Part shown: positions 24,471-35,190 of the stretch, piece by piece
Position numbering within the stretch: position 1 is the stretch's first letter
Layout of the letters: the number at the start of each line of letters is the position of its first letter
NCBI GenBank assembly: GCA_033030425.1
Contig: JAUFSD010000005.1
Coordinates: 124,001-188,000 of the forward strand
DNA: 64,000 nt
Source of the DNA: Verpa conica
Taxonomy: Eukaryota > Ascomycota > Pezizomycetes > Pezizales > Morchellaceae
Reading direction: 5' to 3'
Position numbers and translations under genes: made by a program
Notes under the pieces: generated by a model
What the model saw: only the letters and a program-made list of their open reading frames with translations
The model's database searches: none
Told to the model about the DNA's origin: nothing

Positions 24471-25344
24471 TGTGTGTATGGAGGAGTACGTTTCGTAGAA
24501 TTAAAAATTATATAAATAATAATTAGAAATAAAATACGATCAAGGTTATATGAGGAGGAACAGAAATTCAACTCGGAAAGAATCGAATGGAATACCACTT
24601 GTCTTTTTATAATTATTAGCCACATTCATTATATACACATGCACATTAATCCCTCCCCCGGGTCCTCCCCCCCTACCGGGGAGAGAACATATATGCATTT
24701 CTTTGTGTAATTTCCATATACGTGGGGTCGAGATAACGGGGGGGGGGGTGTGAGAGAGGTGTACGCGTGTGGGGAGGAGCTGACAGCTCATCGTACCTGT
24801 CCTGTGGAGTCTCTCTTCTCTCTCCTGCTTAGCAGATTCCATGCATGAATAGTAACTTTTCGCCCCGGTTTTGGGGTTTCTGTTGAGCGGCTCGGTTAGG
24901 CATGTCGAATCCAACCAACAACCTTCTCTTATCGATGCAATGGCTTTCCCGAATGCAGTAACAGAAAGAGAATTCGGAATTTCGTGATCCAGGGGAAGAG
25001 AGCTTCTGGGGGGGGGGTGTTAGGAGCCAGTAATCTTTCTTGAACCGGAAATGTTTGTCAGCTGCGTGGAGAAGAGCCTCTTATTCTCTTAAAACTGCGC
25101 GCGTGTGTGTGTGTGTGTGTGCGCTGGTCAGCTTGACGTGATTCGAAAAAAAAATGTGGTATTAGCTATTGATTCCAACTGTCCCATTGTGAAGGAAGAA
25201 ATTTGTTGTGGGCTTTGACTCCCGAGTGAAAAGTCATGATCTGCAGCTAGTCGTGCCAGCCAGCCAGCCAGCCCGGCCCGGAGCTTTCTCCAAGGAGTAC
25301 CCTAGCTATAAGCTATCTGGCTGGGGCTGGTATGCCGGTAGGTT
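24471..25344. other. Intergenic, low-complexity
   Basis: Upstream of paralogue B. Contains poly-G runs (about 24451, 24738 and 25009), a (GT)n microsatellite at 25101-25120 and a CCAG repeat at about 25256-25275. No gene is supported. Confidence 0.6.
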
Positions 25345-25785
25345 ATGTTTCGGGAACCCTCGAGCCTCTATTCCAGTTCCTCGCGATTGATCGAGAGAAG
25401 AAGAAAAAAACCACCCTCTGTAGTGTTAGCGGGTGAGTGCGCAATAGATTCTGCAAAGAATTCTGAATGCAGAATAGGTATCAAGTGTAAGTTTTCGGTA
25501 TGGACAGACGCGAGTCATTATGTACGCGATGATGCATTTGAACTAAAATTTTGGGAAAATATAGAAGAAATAGAATGGGAAAAGAAAAAAGAAACTATAG
25601 TCGCTGAAGTATCAAAAATCAGACTGCATGCAGGTAAACACTATGTTGTGTTTGTAGTATCGGTGGTATGTGCAGTTACCGGCGAGGTTGTGGTTCTTAA
25701 GAGGGAGTACTCCTGGCCAGTGCTCACTGCTAGAATCTTCACTGAGGACATAGAGACTGAAGTATTGGATTCAATATTTCTGTAA
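25345..25785 (+). CDS. Hypothetical protein
   Basis: An open frame of 146 codons that I do not recognise. After a basic start (RRRKK at about 19-23) it alternates charged and hydrophobic residues in a way typical of a folded beta-rich domain (FELKFWENIEEIEWEKKKET; HYVVFVVSVVCAVTGEVVVL). It is enriched in Glu, Val and Lys. The start codon is uncertain; M1 at 25345 is the first ATG, and an upstream exon is possible. It lies between paralogues B and C and runs opposite to both. No function is proposed. Confidence 0.4.
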   Translation: MFREPSSLYSSSSRLIERRRKKPPSVVLAGECAIDSAKNSECRIGIKCKFSVWTDASHYVRDDAFELKFWENIEEIEWEKKKETIVAEVSKIRLHAGKHYVVFVVSVVCAVTGEVVVLKREYSWPVLTARIFTEDIETEVLDSIFL

Positions 25786-25964
25786 TCAGCTTACCGGTTG
25801 CTGTATGTGCGGGTGCTGAAAATCATTACTATAACCAACTCAATAATCCCGAAAGATAACATCACTACTTCTATAGTTATATAAACGCGATGCTGTGTTT
25901 GCACTCAAACGGTTTCCACCATGACCCGTATTCTCGATAATCAAGCGGAGAGGGCTGTCGGAGG

Positions 25965-26718
25965 TTATTCTACTACAGCATCGATAGTCTTATCCAACCC
26001 ATACTTTTTTCTCGCGATATGGCCCCAACCAATTGAGTCCGCCCAGCCCAACAAAACATTCCTGCAGTGATTATTCCTAGCACCACCAATCTCCAGATAC
26101 GCCTCTACCATAGCCTTATGATTCCTAGTATATTCCCCCCCAATCACAACATGACCACCGTCTTTCTCCGATATGAATATTGCACCTCTCTCCAACAGCA
26201 ACCTTACTATCGCTACCTGTCCAAACCGCGCCGCTTTAGAAAGTAATGGCCCTCGGAACCAGTCGCAGGCATGGGTGTTGACGTCTGCGCCGTAATCCAG
26301 TAGTAGCCGAGCTGTATTTACAGACCTATCTCTGGTCAAACACAGTAGTGATTCCCTAGACAGACCAGAGGAGTCAGGGTCCGCGCCATGTTCAAGGAGT
26401 AGACGGACAATTCCTTCATGATAACGAGTCCGTGAAACAACATGGTAGAGTAATGTTCGCGGATGAGTGGTGTCTGTGTCATTGATACCCAAAGACCCAT
26501 TGATCGAGAGAATGAACCGGACGAGGGGCTCGTGGCGTCTAAGTACTGCCCAGCGTAACGCGGGGAGGCCATCCTTGTCTTCAAGGGCGATCGCACGAAG
26601 GAGTGGAGTCAGGAGGGCATAGGCAGCGGTTAGTCTTGATTACCGAGTTCAACTCTGCTGTGCCGAGGCTTCCGGCTACTATCAACAGGAGTTCTACTGG
26701 GAGGGCTAGAAGACTCAT
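25965..26718 (-). pseudogene. F-box/ankyrin repeat gene with a frameshift (paralogue C)
   Basis: From the ATG at 26718 the frame encodes an F-box start like that of paralogues B and E (MSLLALPVELLLIVAG...NSVIKTN). It then shifts by one base at about 26611-26635 and runs into a stop. The next frame carries on the expected F-box end (ALLTPLLRAIALEDKDGLPA) and ankyrin repeats to the stop at 25965 (EGIVRLLLEHGADPD; SVNTARLLLDYGADVN; VAIVRLLLERGA). No splice signals bridge the shift, so this is a recent pseudogene or an assembly error. The ankyrin part has about four repeats. The tail (about 45 residues) does not match the other copies. Confidence 0.7.
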
Positions 26719-27503
26719 GATAGGGGGGGTGTTATTGTAGGTGGCTATAGTACTCTATCTGGGGTAATAATTGTTGCGATGCGAGTATGGTCCCCCCCGC
26801 TGCTTAGTCATTAGGAGAAGAGACGCGGTTTAGAGTAGATAGCAAAGCCACACCGGAGAGCGGAGGTATAGACGGAGAAGCCCCATCGCCCTGAATATCT
26901 ATAGAAATCCCTGTGGGCGAGAGAAAGTCTTGTGACCAAAAGGTGAAGGAAACCTTGGAAAGTTCTTTCGGGGATCGGCCAAGTATCGACCGGCATGTTA
27001 GATCAGGGGTACTTTCCCCACTTCTCCACAATCAGTACGGGAGAAATGTGGAGAAGCTACCCTTGTTCAGTTTTTTTTCCCGTTAAAAAGGTTTTGGTAT
27101 TTTGTTTCTCTCACCCCCCCCACACACTTTCTTTTTTTGGCTTCTGCCGAGATGTCACTTTGGTGTACGGGGTAATGATCGGGCAGCCCCCGGGTGCAAA
27201 TGTATATGTTTTTTGTTCCTGGTTGATATAGGGATCTTGGGAGATTGGTAGCTGGGTCTCGAAACACATGCATTTTCCAGTCTATTACACCGGGGCAAGT
27301 GGGCCCACACGTGAGATGCGCACAGGTCCCGGAGTTGGTCCTGCAATATCGACTTTGGATATATATATGAGAACCGAAAAGGATATATATATATGTAAAC
27401 CGCATTTGAAGTATCGAAAGAATTACATTCCACTATAGGGTTCCAGCAGCTGAACAACAATTGAGGATTCCGGAACAAAAAAAACCGACATTATTATCTC
27501 AGA
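26719..27503. other. Intergenic between divergent genes
   Basis: Separates paralogue C (minus) from the alginate-lyase-like gene (plus), so it holds both promoters. It has a 10-bp inverted repeat (CTTCTCCACA/TGTGGAGAAG) between about 27020 and 27055 and alternating TA runs at about 27360-27395. No gene is seen. Confidence 0.55.
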
Positions 27504-28942
27504 ATGTTTTTTCTCCGGTCTTTATCGATTCTCACGGTATTAGCGTCTGTGGTTGTGAATGCCAACCCAATCTGCTCTAGTCCAGAGTACAGCACGATAC
27601 AGAAGAGAGGTTTTAAAGAGAAGAAGTTCATCCACCCAGGGTACGCATTGAGGAGGTGTTCCGAATGGTCTGTCTGTCTGTCTGTAATTACGCAATTCTG
27701 ACGGGGGGTAGCGTAATCATAGAGTCCTCCATACCCGCGAAGATCTCGACCGTATGAAATACACTGTCCAGAAGAAGCTTGATCCATGGTACCCTGCATT
27801 CCTCAACTTCTCGCGGGATGATCATTCCTCGGCATCCTACAAAATGAGGGGTCCGAAGGCATTCGTTGTTAGGAATAGTACTGGCTCGCAGGTAGGAAAG
27901 ACCGAGTTTAGCCATGATGGTGTAGCAGCTCTACAGAACGCACTGATGTGAGTAGTTTTCTAGAAAAACTCTAGTTCGTTTTTTTTTTCCCCCGGTAATT
28001 AATGTGTGGATCCTAGGTACTACATCACCGGTAATGAATCGCACGCGATAAAGTCGACTGAAATCCTTACTGGATGGGCAAACACCCTCGAAAAAATAAA
28101 CGGTTCTGACTCGCAATTGACTGCTGGGCTCTACGGGCCGCAGTTCGTCAATGCTGCCGAGATCATCCGTGCGTACTACAGTGGCTGGAACAGCACCGAG
28201 ATTACAAAGTTCAAGTCCATGGTCTTGAATATCCTCTACCCGCACGCTGCACAGACTTGGCCTACCTCAGTGCAAAAGTACCCCTTGTAAGCCATTTGTC
28301 CCTCAAAAATTACGTCCTAAGTTCTAACTCCTCTCTGCCAGTCTTGCAAACTGGGGAACCAGCGCAGAAAAGGCATTAGTCGCATTCGGTGTCTTTTTGG
28401 ATAACAGCACAATGTACCACGAGGGTCTCAACCACTATCTCCACCACGAATGCGCAAACGTCACCAACCAGATCAACAGCTTCGGCCAAAACAGCGAATC
28501 CGGGCGTGACCAAGGCCACACCTCACTCGGTCTCGGAAACATGGCTGAGATCTGCCAAACCGCGGCTAACCAAGGTGATACCGAGTACTGGGGACTATAC
28601 AAGGACCGGCTCTTGACCGGCTACGAGTACACTGCGAGATACAACCTGGGATACAACGTCACCTATGATCCGGGGTTCTATCGCTGCGGGGCGAACTTGG
28701 TTGGTGGGCCGTGGCAGCAGATCTCGAATGTAACGAGAGGACAGTTCCGCCCGATTTATGAGATTGCGTACGGACATTATGCTCAGAAGGAGGGTAAGAG
28801 GATGCCCTGGGTTAGGAAGCATCTAACGAGCCAGGAGTTTGAGTTGACGGATACGTTTAATAATATGGGTGATAGTTCGGGATACGGGACTTTGAAGTTT
28901 AGGAGGTTGCCGGGGAACCTTACTGTAGATTCGAAGAATTAG
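27504..28942 (+). CDS. Secreted alginate-lyase-like polysaccharide lyase
   Basis: Four inferred exons: 27504-27640, 27723-27947, 28017-28286 and 28342-28942 (introns of 82, 69 and 55 bp). All phases agree, giving 410 residues. Residues 1-20 are a signal peptide (MFFLRSLSILTVLASVVVNA). The mature protein has the family start FIHPGVLHTREDLDRMK, then the toroid helices (ILTGWANTLEKING; LYGPQFVNAAEIIR) and the diagnostic ESGRDQGHT segment at about 263-271, followed by NQGDTEYWG and LLTGYEYTARYNLG. These match the alginate-lyase-like family (Pfam PF05426) of fungal extracellular proteins, which cleave uronate-containing polysaccharides by beta-elimination. The substrate here is unknown; glucuronan or another polyuronide is as likely as alginate. 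Several N-glycosylation sequons fit secretion. Confidence 0.85.
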
Positions 28943-30352
28943 TTGTGGTTTGTTGTAATTATTGTATATAGTCACATACCTCGCTATAAGAAAAACATTG
29001 CTGCAAGAGTCTTTTTTTTCAGATCTATTCGGATTCTTCCGTATAAAGATTCCCCTTTTTGTAAGGGATATTTTCAGAAAACTTACTATAAGAAACGAAA
29101 TCGATGTATGTTTCTTATAGCGATGTGTAACTGTATGTATATAAGAAACAAAAAGTGGGTCTGGCGCAAGTGTCATAGAGTTGTAAAGTGCTAACGTCGG
29201 TGATTTGGGCCTATACAAGATAGTAACTTTTGAATGTCGTGATTTGCATCGAAAGCCGTGCCCTGGAGACTAGTTTCGGGGTAAATCAGGATGCAATTAG
29301 GTTTGTCCGTAACGGTGATATTTAACGTGCCGGGTTAAACCATGGTGTCGCAGAGACACTTTCAGGGATTTTGTAATAGGGATAGGGTACCTTCCTAAAG
29401 TGTCGTTATCTTATGTTATCGTTCGAGTAGCAAAGCCTCATAGCGCTGAAGACCCCACGATATGCACTCATCTCCTAGGAAGAAAGCATACAATGAGAGG
29501 ATCTTATTATATTATAATTGTCTTCTAAGAAGACTAAGCGGGGAATTTGCACGGAGGAGAGATGCTTGAAGCCCGTTAGATTATCTCTAGGGGGTAGATT
29601 CCGCGGCCTGAGATCAGATCACTAACGGCTGGCACTATATCATACCACTATAATTACTTGTTTACCCTAGGAGTGCTCTAATGTGCATGACCAGCACGGC
29701 AGCTAACGAAGCTCATTGGAGTTTCTATTACTATACATATACGCAGACAGGCATAGCTATAGCTGGAATAGATCTGGTAGAAGGCACGGGTATTGTGGTA
29801 GCTTCGCTTGTGAAAGTTTATGATATCCACCTGTTTGGATACCGTTACAAGACCCCGTATCCGTAATCGGGACAGATCAGGAGTGTTCAGACGCAGTAGC
29901 TAGTAGTAGTTAAGGGGGGACTTCGCTATAGGCTATATGCTATAGTTGCGCTATGAACCAAATTCTGGATAGAAACCAGGATGTGCAATAACGGGGGCAA
30001 AGAGAGCTCACTCACCGAAGGAATGTAATAATGTATAGAAACACGGTACTCATGTCTGCGTGATGAGTTGTCGTTTTATTACTCTGGAAAGAGGAGCTCC
30101 TTGCAAGAGGGTGGTTATGGGGGCAAGCGTGTGTCTGTATTATCGCAAATATTAGGATAGACATTCCGCATTCCATATCGGGATATGCCCCACCATGGCC
30201 TCCTTGCAAGGACTGCACATACAACTGTGCCACAGATCCGCCGCATTTATGTTTGATCATAACATCGTGTCAACACAGGAGTAACCTCAACACCGCTGTC
30301 CTACAAAAGCTCTTTTACACTGTAACAAATCCCTTTAAGCCACCCAAGAACA
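28943..30352. other. Intergenic with an inverted-repeat remnant
   Basis: Apart from the inverted repeat at 28973-29127, I see no supported feature. Frames up to about 80 codons carry no domain. The last few hundred bases are the presumed promoter of paralogue D. Confidence 0.55.
28973..29127. repeat. Imperfect inverted repeat, possible MITE remnant
   Basis: Left arm 28973-28993 (CACATACCTCGCTATAAGAAA) and right arm 29111-29127, whose reverse complement is CACATCGCTATAAGAAA. The arms match except for a 4-base gap. The CGCTATAAGAA core recalls the Fot1-like motif at 2863-3020. The inner sequence is AT-rich and noncoding. Confidence 0.4.
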
Positions 30353-31252
30353 ATGACGGTCTTTCATCCTCGTGCCTCTACAAAGGCAAAGTCAGAAGAA
30401 CAGCGGGGAGGAGCTCGTAGGAGTCCGTGGAAGTTATTCTTGTCGTGTTTCCGCCCTACAAGTAAACGCAACAGCACAAAGAGCTCACAAGGACGAGAAA
30501 CGGCCCCAATATCAAATTCAGAAACAAAACACGCCGTACCACCAGCCCGAGGAGCAACTCCAGTATCCCTTTCCGGAACCACAATTCAAGGCAAACAGTC
30601 AACTATACCAAAGCCCTGGAAACACCTTTCGAAAACCGCGAAGCACCGTAATTCTCTCAACTCAAAGCTACCACTTCTCAGTTTCCCGAATGAGATCCTC
30701 ATTGCTATTGCCGAAAACCTTGACCTGGACGATATGAGATCCCTCCTTCTCGCCAATCGCAGCCTGGCTATTGTCATAACGCCAACCTACCAACAGCAAG
30801 CGATGGAATCTCAGGGATTTCAAAAGTCGCTTGATTTCCCCGAAATTCACTGGGCTGCCTGGAAGGGGCACGTATCACTCGTTGGGCAGCTTCTAGACAG
30901 AGGATTCGATGTCAACAGCCGGACAAGAGTACATGGGACTACGCCTCTCCACCACGCAGCTAGATGGGGTCACGAAGGCGTTGTTAGGCTACTTCTCGAC
31001 AGGGGTGCGGAGGTCGACGCCCAGGATACCTTTGATGGGAAAACCCCTCTACACTTGGCTAGACTTGAAGGCCGCCCGGATATCATCAAAATACTCCTAG
31101 AGCGAGGGGCCAACATTAGCATTAAAGACGACGCCGGCCAGACAGCACTGTCCTACACGTATGGAAGCAGTAATTCGGATTACCACTGGAGACCTCGCGA
31201 TACTCGTCAATCGATTACGAACTCGATAAGGCGCTGTGGGGCTTGGCTGTAG
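30353..31252 (+). CDS. F-box/ankyrin repeat protein (paralogue D)
   Basis: A single-exon gene of 299 codons. Residues 1-104 are a basic, Ser/Thr-rich extension not seen in the other copies. The F-box is at about 106-143 (LPLLSFPNEILIAIAENLDL). About three ankyrin repeats follow from 163 to 270 (EIHWAAWKGHVSLVGQLLD; TTPLHHAARWGHEGVVRLLL; KTPLHLARLEGRPDIIKILL). The array is shorter than in paralogues A and B. After ALSYTYGS the sequence loses the repeat pattern and ends within 30 residues, so the 3' end may be truncated by rearrangement. It runs opposite to A-C. The start ATG follows an AACA context typical of fungi. Predicted SCF adaptor. Confidence 0.82.
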   Translation: MTVFHPRASTKAKSEEQRGGARRSPWKLFLSCFRPTSKRNSTKSSQGRETAPISNSETKHAVPPARGATPVSLSGTTIQGKQSTIPKPWKHLSKTAKHRNSLNSKLPLLSFPNEILIAIAENLDLDDMRSLLLANRSLAIVITPTYQQQAMESQGFQKSLDFPEIHWAAWKGHVSLVGQLLDRGFDVNSRTRVHGTTPLHHAARWGHEGVVRLLLDRGAEVDAQDTFDGKTPLHLARLEGRPDIIKILLERGANISIKDDAGQTALSYTYGSSNSDYHWRPRDTRQSITNSIRRCGAWL

Positions 31253-32418
31253 TGAGGGGTTAGAGGGATACGACAGGCTTACTTCAGCGTGTCTTTGGGG
31301 GAGGGGAGGGGGGGTGAAGGACATGTGGATTTTACACGTGTTACAGACAAACGGGAAGCCTGAGAAGATGGAGTACCAGTCTCTACTTCTAGCTTACCCT
31401 CAGTTCTGCCTCTCGCCTCGAATCGGCTCCTTGTTTTCTGACGGCATATAAAAGAAATACTCAAAGATTCCGGTACCTCTATCAACACCCCTTAGGAACC
31501 TCTATCGACCCGAAATATGGATTTTTTTAGTAAGGTGGTATTGGTGAGGGCTATTCTAATTTTATTTTTTAATATCTCTTCAAGTGCTTGTTAGCTCTTG
31601 GTTGAGAATGGGGATTACGCCCCCCTAAAAAAAAGAATATTTCTGATTTATGATGTTTTTATGAATGTACGTGTTTTTTTCTACTAGACATTTTAGAGTT
31701 TAACGTGTTATGTTGTAACTATAGAGATGCTTTACGAGATATTGATACATTATGTACATTATTTACGTTATAATTAAGATGGTTATGAATTAGGTTTTTG
31801 CTTCCTGTCACGTGGTTGCGTGTATGCTTGGTGATATTTTTGGACTTGGGGGTGCTTATGAAAGCTCCTTGGCTCTAATATTGGTGCTGATTTATGAATG
31901 CTTAAACTAACGACGTATAATTTACGATTGATATACTAAACCATGTAGGTCTTATTGAATACGTAGAGTTAAGGGTCTTTTGGGGTATAGAGCACTCTTT
32001 ATATTCCTATCACCAACGTCTCAAAAACGTAGTTATCGCCAGCTTATCGGTGACCGGCTGATATCTATATTTCAGATAAATGTTCTATAGGGTTTGGACA
32101 AGTCTCATGTGATTTGGTGAATGAATCAATGAATCAATCATAAGTACATAGATCCCAAAGGCTAAGGTACTCGCACCGCGCACCAATCTCCTAAGAGGGA
32201 TTATGTGGTTTGGTGTATTGCTGGTAAATTATAGATCTATTTGCGCCTACTAGGATAAAGACTGGCTTAAATAGACACCTTTGGGTAAGCAACTAGTTTT
32301 TTTTCTTTTTTCTTTCTGCCTTAATAATTACATGGACCCTTGGGCGCTATAGCAATCCCCTTCTCCGACAGCCTGGGGCCTATATCATTTAAAAATGAGC
32401 AATAATAGAAAGATTTGC

Positions 32419-32882
32419 TATACATGTTCTGGCCCGTCCGGGGGACGCTGCCTATCGGGGGGACGTCCCCTGAATGGGTCGGCCTGTTCGAGGGATCCCC
32501 CCCCAACGGGTAGCAATAAATCAGTTTTATAGGGTATCCCCCAGCGTACCCTGAACGGGTAGACAGCTATTTTACTCAAGTACATCGCTTATAAAGCACC
32601 CATGTTTATCAGATAACATATAACTATTGTTTGCTACCAAAAAAGTGCCTACAATATAGAAATCTCCAGAGACAACAATTCATGGAATAAAAAAAAAAAA
32701 TCCCAAAATATCTCAAGATAGGCAAATATCTTTCTGACTAACTTATTTTTTTTAGGGTGTGCCTGTATTAATTGAGTCATGATTTATCACCTACCCATAT
32801 ATATAGGGGACACTGATATCCCTCTAATAGTTAACTCATTCAGGGGATGCCTACCTGTCCGCTCCCAGGCCAGAACATACAT
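32419..32882 (-). mobile_element. MITE-like element, family 1, copy 3 (diverged)
   Basis: About 460 bp. The left end TATACATGTTCTGGCCCGTC and right end GGCCAGAACATACATACGTA match the termini of copies 1 and 2 with several changes. Several GGGGGACGTCCCC-like and AACGGGTAG motifs sit inside the left end. GTGCCTGTATTAATTGAGTC near 32760 matches the inner arm of copy 2 in the same orientation. It is longer than the other copies because of extra terminal motifs and a poly-A tract. No coding capacity. Confidence 0.6.
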
Positions 32883-33181
32883 ACGTATATCCCAAACTAG
32901 GGTCTACTGTCTTTCAATCTCTCCCCATTCCCAACTTTCTTGATTGTTCTGTGTCTCTGAAATCTTCCATTCTCTATAAATTCTTTCTAAACTTGGTAGC
33001 TAGTTATATTTATAATTTTTTTCGAGACCCCTAGATAAGAGTGACTGTTATGTCTTTCCCACATTATAGCCGTCCATTTGCTAATTCGTCTAGGGCATTT
33101 CTTTTAGGGCAATATGTTTCGCCCTACTTATTGAGCATGTATAGTTCCATGTACTTATGATTAATTTATTCAAGTATATCT

Positions 33182-33314
33182 AGTCTTCGGGATATGGTAC
33201 TACCAAGGCAATAGGTGGCTGGGCCGGGGTAATCAATGTTTGTTCTTCAGGATATGGTACTACAATGCAGGGCAATAGGTGGCTGAGCCGGGGTAATGAG
33301 CATTTGTTCTTCAG
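33182..33314 (+). repeat. Tandem duplication with a unit of about 61 bp
   Basis: Two adjacent copies of a unit beginning TCTTCGGGATATGGTACTAC and ending in a GCCGGGGTAAT segment, with a few substitutions and a short indel, followed by the first bases of a third unit (TTGTTCTTCAG). Noncoding. Confidence 0.75.
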
Positions 33315-33639
33315 AGAGCTCAGATTGCTTGGGCCTTGGCTATGGTCTGGTGTAGCTTAGGCTAGGGAATTTATAACTGCGTGCACTATAACTAGACAAA
33401 GGGTCGCTTGGAATGAATGAATGAATTAATCATAACTATAAGGGTCGCTTGGAGACATCAAGAATAAAATAACTTTCAAAGAAAAGGTCTTCGATTCTAG
33501 ATAAGAAATTAATATAAACTGCCAATCGAATCCCCCACCTATAAATTAACAACCACCACAATACATAGATAAACCGCTGTTAGAAAAGAAAAAAGAAAAA
33601 CATGTAAGGCATAAAGTCAATTTCATAGTACGCAGCTAC

Positions 33640-34329
33640 TTACTCGGGATTACCTAGTTCCGGAAAGAGCACCCACAAATGCTCCCCCTCTAGCTCTAGT
33701 GGCCATTCCATGGGCATGACGTCCTCCTCTTCATATTTACCGTCTTGGTTATTTCCCTGGCTTGCTTTATTCTCTTCGGCCGAGTTGTAGCTCTCCGTGT
33801 TTGGGTCTAAACAGATAAAGATTGGTATTAGTAAGTCTCTTGATCGATTAGGAAAAATGTTGAAGCAATAACCAAGAAATCAAAAAGATAGTTCGAATTC
33901 TCAAACTTACTCTTTTTAGCATCCAAATAATCGTATCGCATTTGCCAACTCCCTTTAGAATCTTGGAAATAAAGGACTTCATCGAATTTTCCTTTGCACT
34001 TCCTAAGTTGGGAACTAAGGTCGATGGCCTCTTCTGGAACAGGTTCAAACTCCTTGGGTACACAGCTACGGGGTTTCTTCTTTTTATGACGGTGAAGTTC
34101 ATGAACCCCACCGAAGCGTAAGCCGCATACCCTGCACTGTAGATGCCTTATATGTATCCGGAGGATATGGCGGCTTGGGCATATATATCATTAGAAACTT
34201 CTAAAACAATACATGTTGGCGAACTTACAGTAGACAATTCGCACTCCTCCCAACTCTTTCACACGGGGGCCGCCCTGTGGGCTCTGCGTAGGTCCAGTAT
34301 GGACAGTAGTGCATATCCTTGTGGTCCAT
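33640..34329 (-). CDS. Small C2HC/C2H2-like zinc-finger protein (short-exon gene)
   Basis: Three inferred exons: 34329-34229, 34131-33911 and 33806-33640 (introns 97 bp and 104 bp with GTAAGT donors and CAG/TAG acceptors). All phases agree, giving 162 residues. The finger region is about residues 32-57: NC-LLVCGLRFGGVHELHRHK, with Cys 32 or 36, His 47/49 and Cys 57 as candidate ligands. A second part has LSSQLRKCKGKFDEVLYFQD and WQMRYDYLDAKK, and the C-terminus is acidic (KYEEEDVMPMEWPLELEGE). The protein-like frames of exons 2 and 3 are strong. The first exon and its acceptor are less certain: an alternative acceptor 5 bases upstream would give CRVCGLRF, a normal C-x2-C, but needs a different upstream exon. 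The function is unknown; nucleic-acid or protein binding is likely. Confidence 0.55.
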
Positions 34330-35190
34330 AAGTGGTGGTTTCAAGCGTAGCCTTGTACTTTAATTGTAAATATGTACTACTAGTTAGATTAGTAATTATG
34401 TATATGAATATTTGAATAGGAGTGGTGTTATATAATTATACCAAGAAGTCTTATGGTTAGAGATAGTTCATAGGTTAACACCAAAGGGAAGATAAGGTCG
34501 TGCTTATATACCTATATTCCCTATTATTTCTCTACGCATATTGTATGGTTTCCAGCGGTAATCACAGGAGGCAGCGACGCCGTGATATTTCCATTCTCTA
34601 CGTGACACGGGGCGTCATACATGTTTTTTTTGACATTTATATATGTCTTAGGTGCCTTGCTCGATCTAATCGGGGTGATACAATATTGAAGCAGACGATT
34701 CATGTCTGTTTTTGCACTTTCACGCGTACGGGGTACGCTTTTAAGGTTCATATCTTTTGTAGGGTTATGAGTAAGCGGTTTAATTCGGTTCAACTAGCTA
34801 GGTGTGATATATCTACCGTATAATTTGAGTTAATTTGACCTGCTACAAAGGGGTGACATAATGTGTATAATTCATGGCAAAAGAACAAAACCGCAACAAA
34901 TCTCATTTGTATTAGTATAAGATCTACATTTCTTCTAGTGTTTTTAACTTCCATGGTTCCAACCGGTCTGGTGCATGCTAAACCCTGTTATAGCGGGTTG
35001 AGTTTCATGTGTTTGCTTTTTGTGCGATTATTGTGCGTCAGTATCTTTTTTGCTATTTGTCAAAAACGTAGAAGACGAATTATCTCACATTTCCGCCATA
35101 GTTCTTCTACCGGGAGCTGTACTAGTACATAATCGTAATCGGGCGACGTTTGGAAAACAGACCAGACTCGCATACCAGCAAAATACATAT
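34330..35190. other. Intergenic, no gene seen
   Basis: Short frames on both strands with no domain. This is the presumed promoter of the small zinc-finger gene on the minus strand. Confidence 0.5.

Larger units (their letters stand above)
31253..33639. other. AT-rich intergenic block with repeats
   Basis: Gene-free AT-rich sequence. It contains MITE copy 3 (32419-32882), a tandem duplication (33182-33314) and a 14-bp direct repeat (AAGGGTCGCTTGGA at about 33399 and 33442) flanking a GAATGAATGAATTAATCATA motif. A similar TGAATCAATGAATCAATCAT motif is at about 32120. Confidence 0.6.

Noticed and set aside
27020..27055. 10-bp stem considered as a terminator or small RNA
   Set aside because: No T tract or Pol III boxes; bacterial-style terminators do not apply, and a stem this short is not informative.
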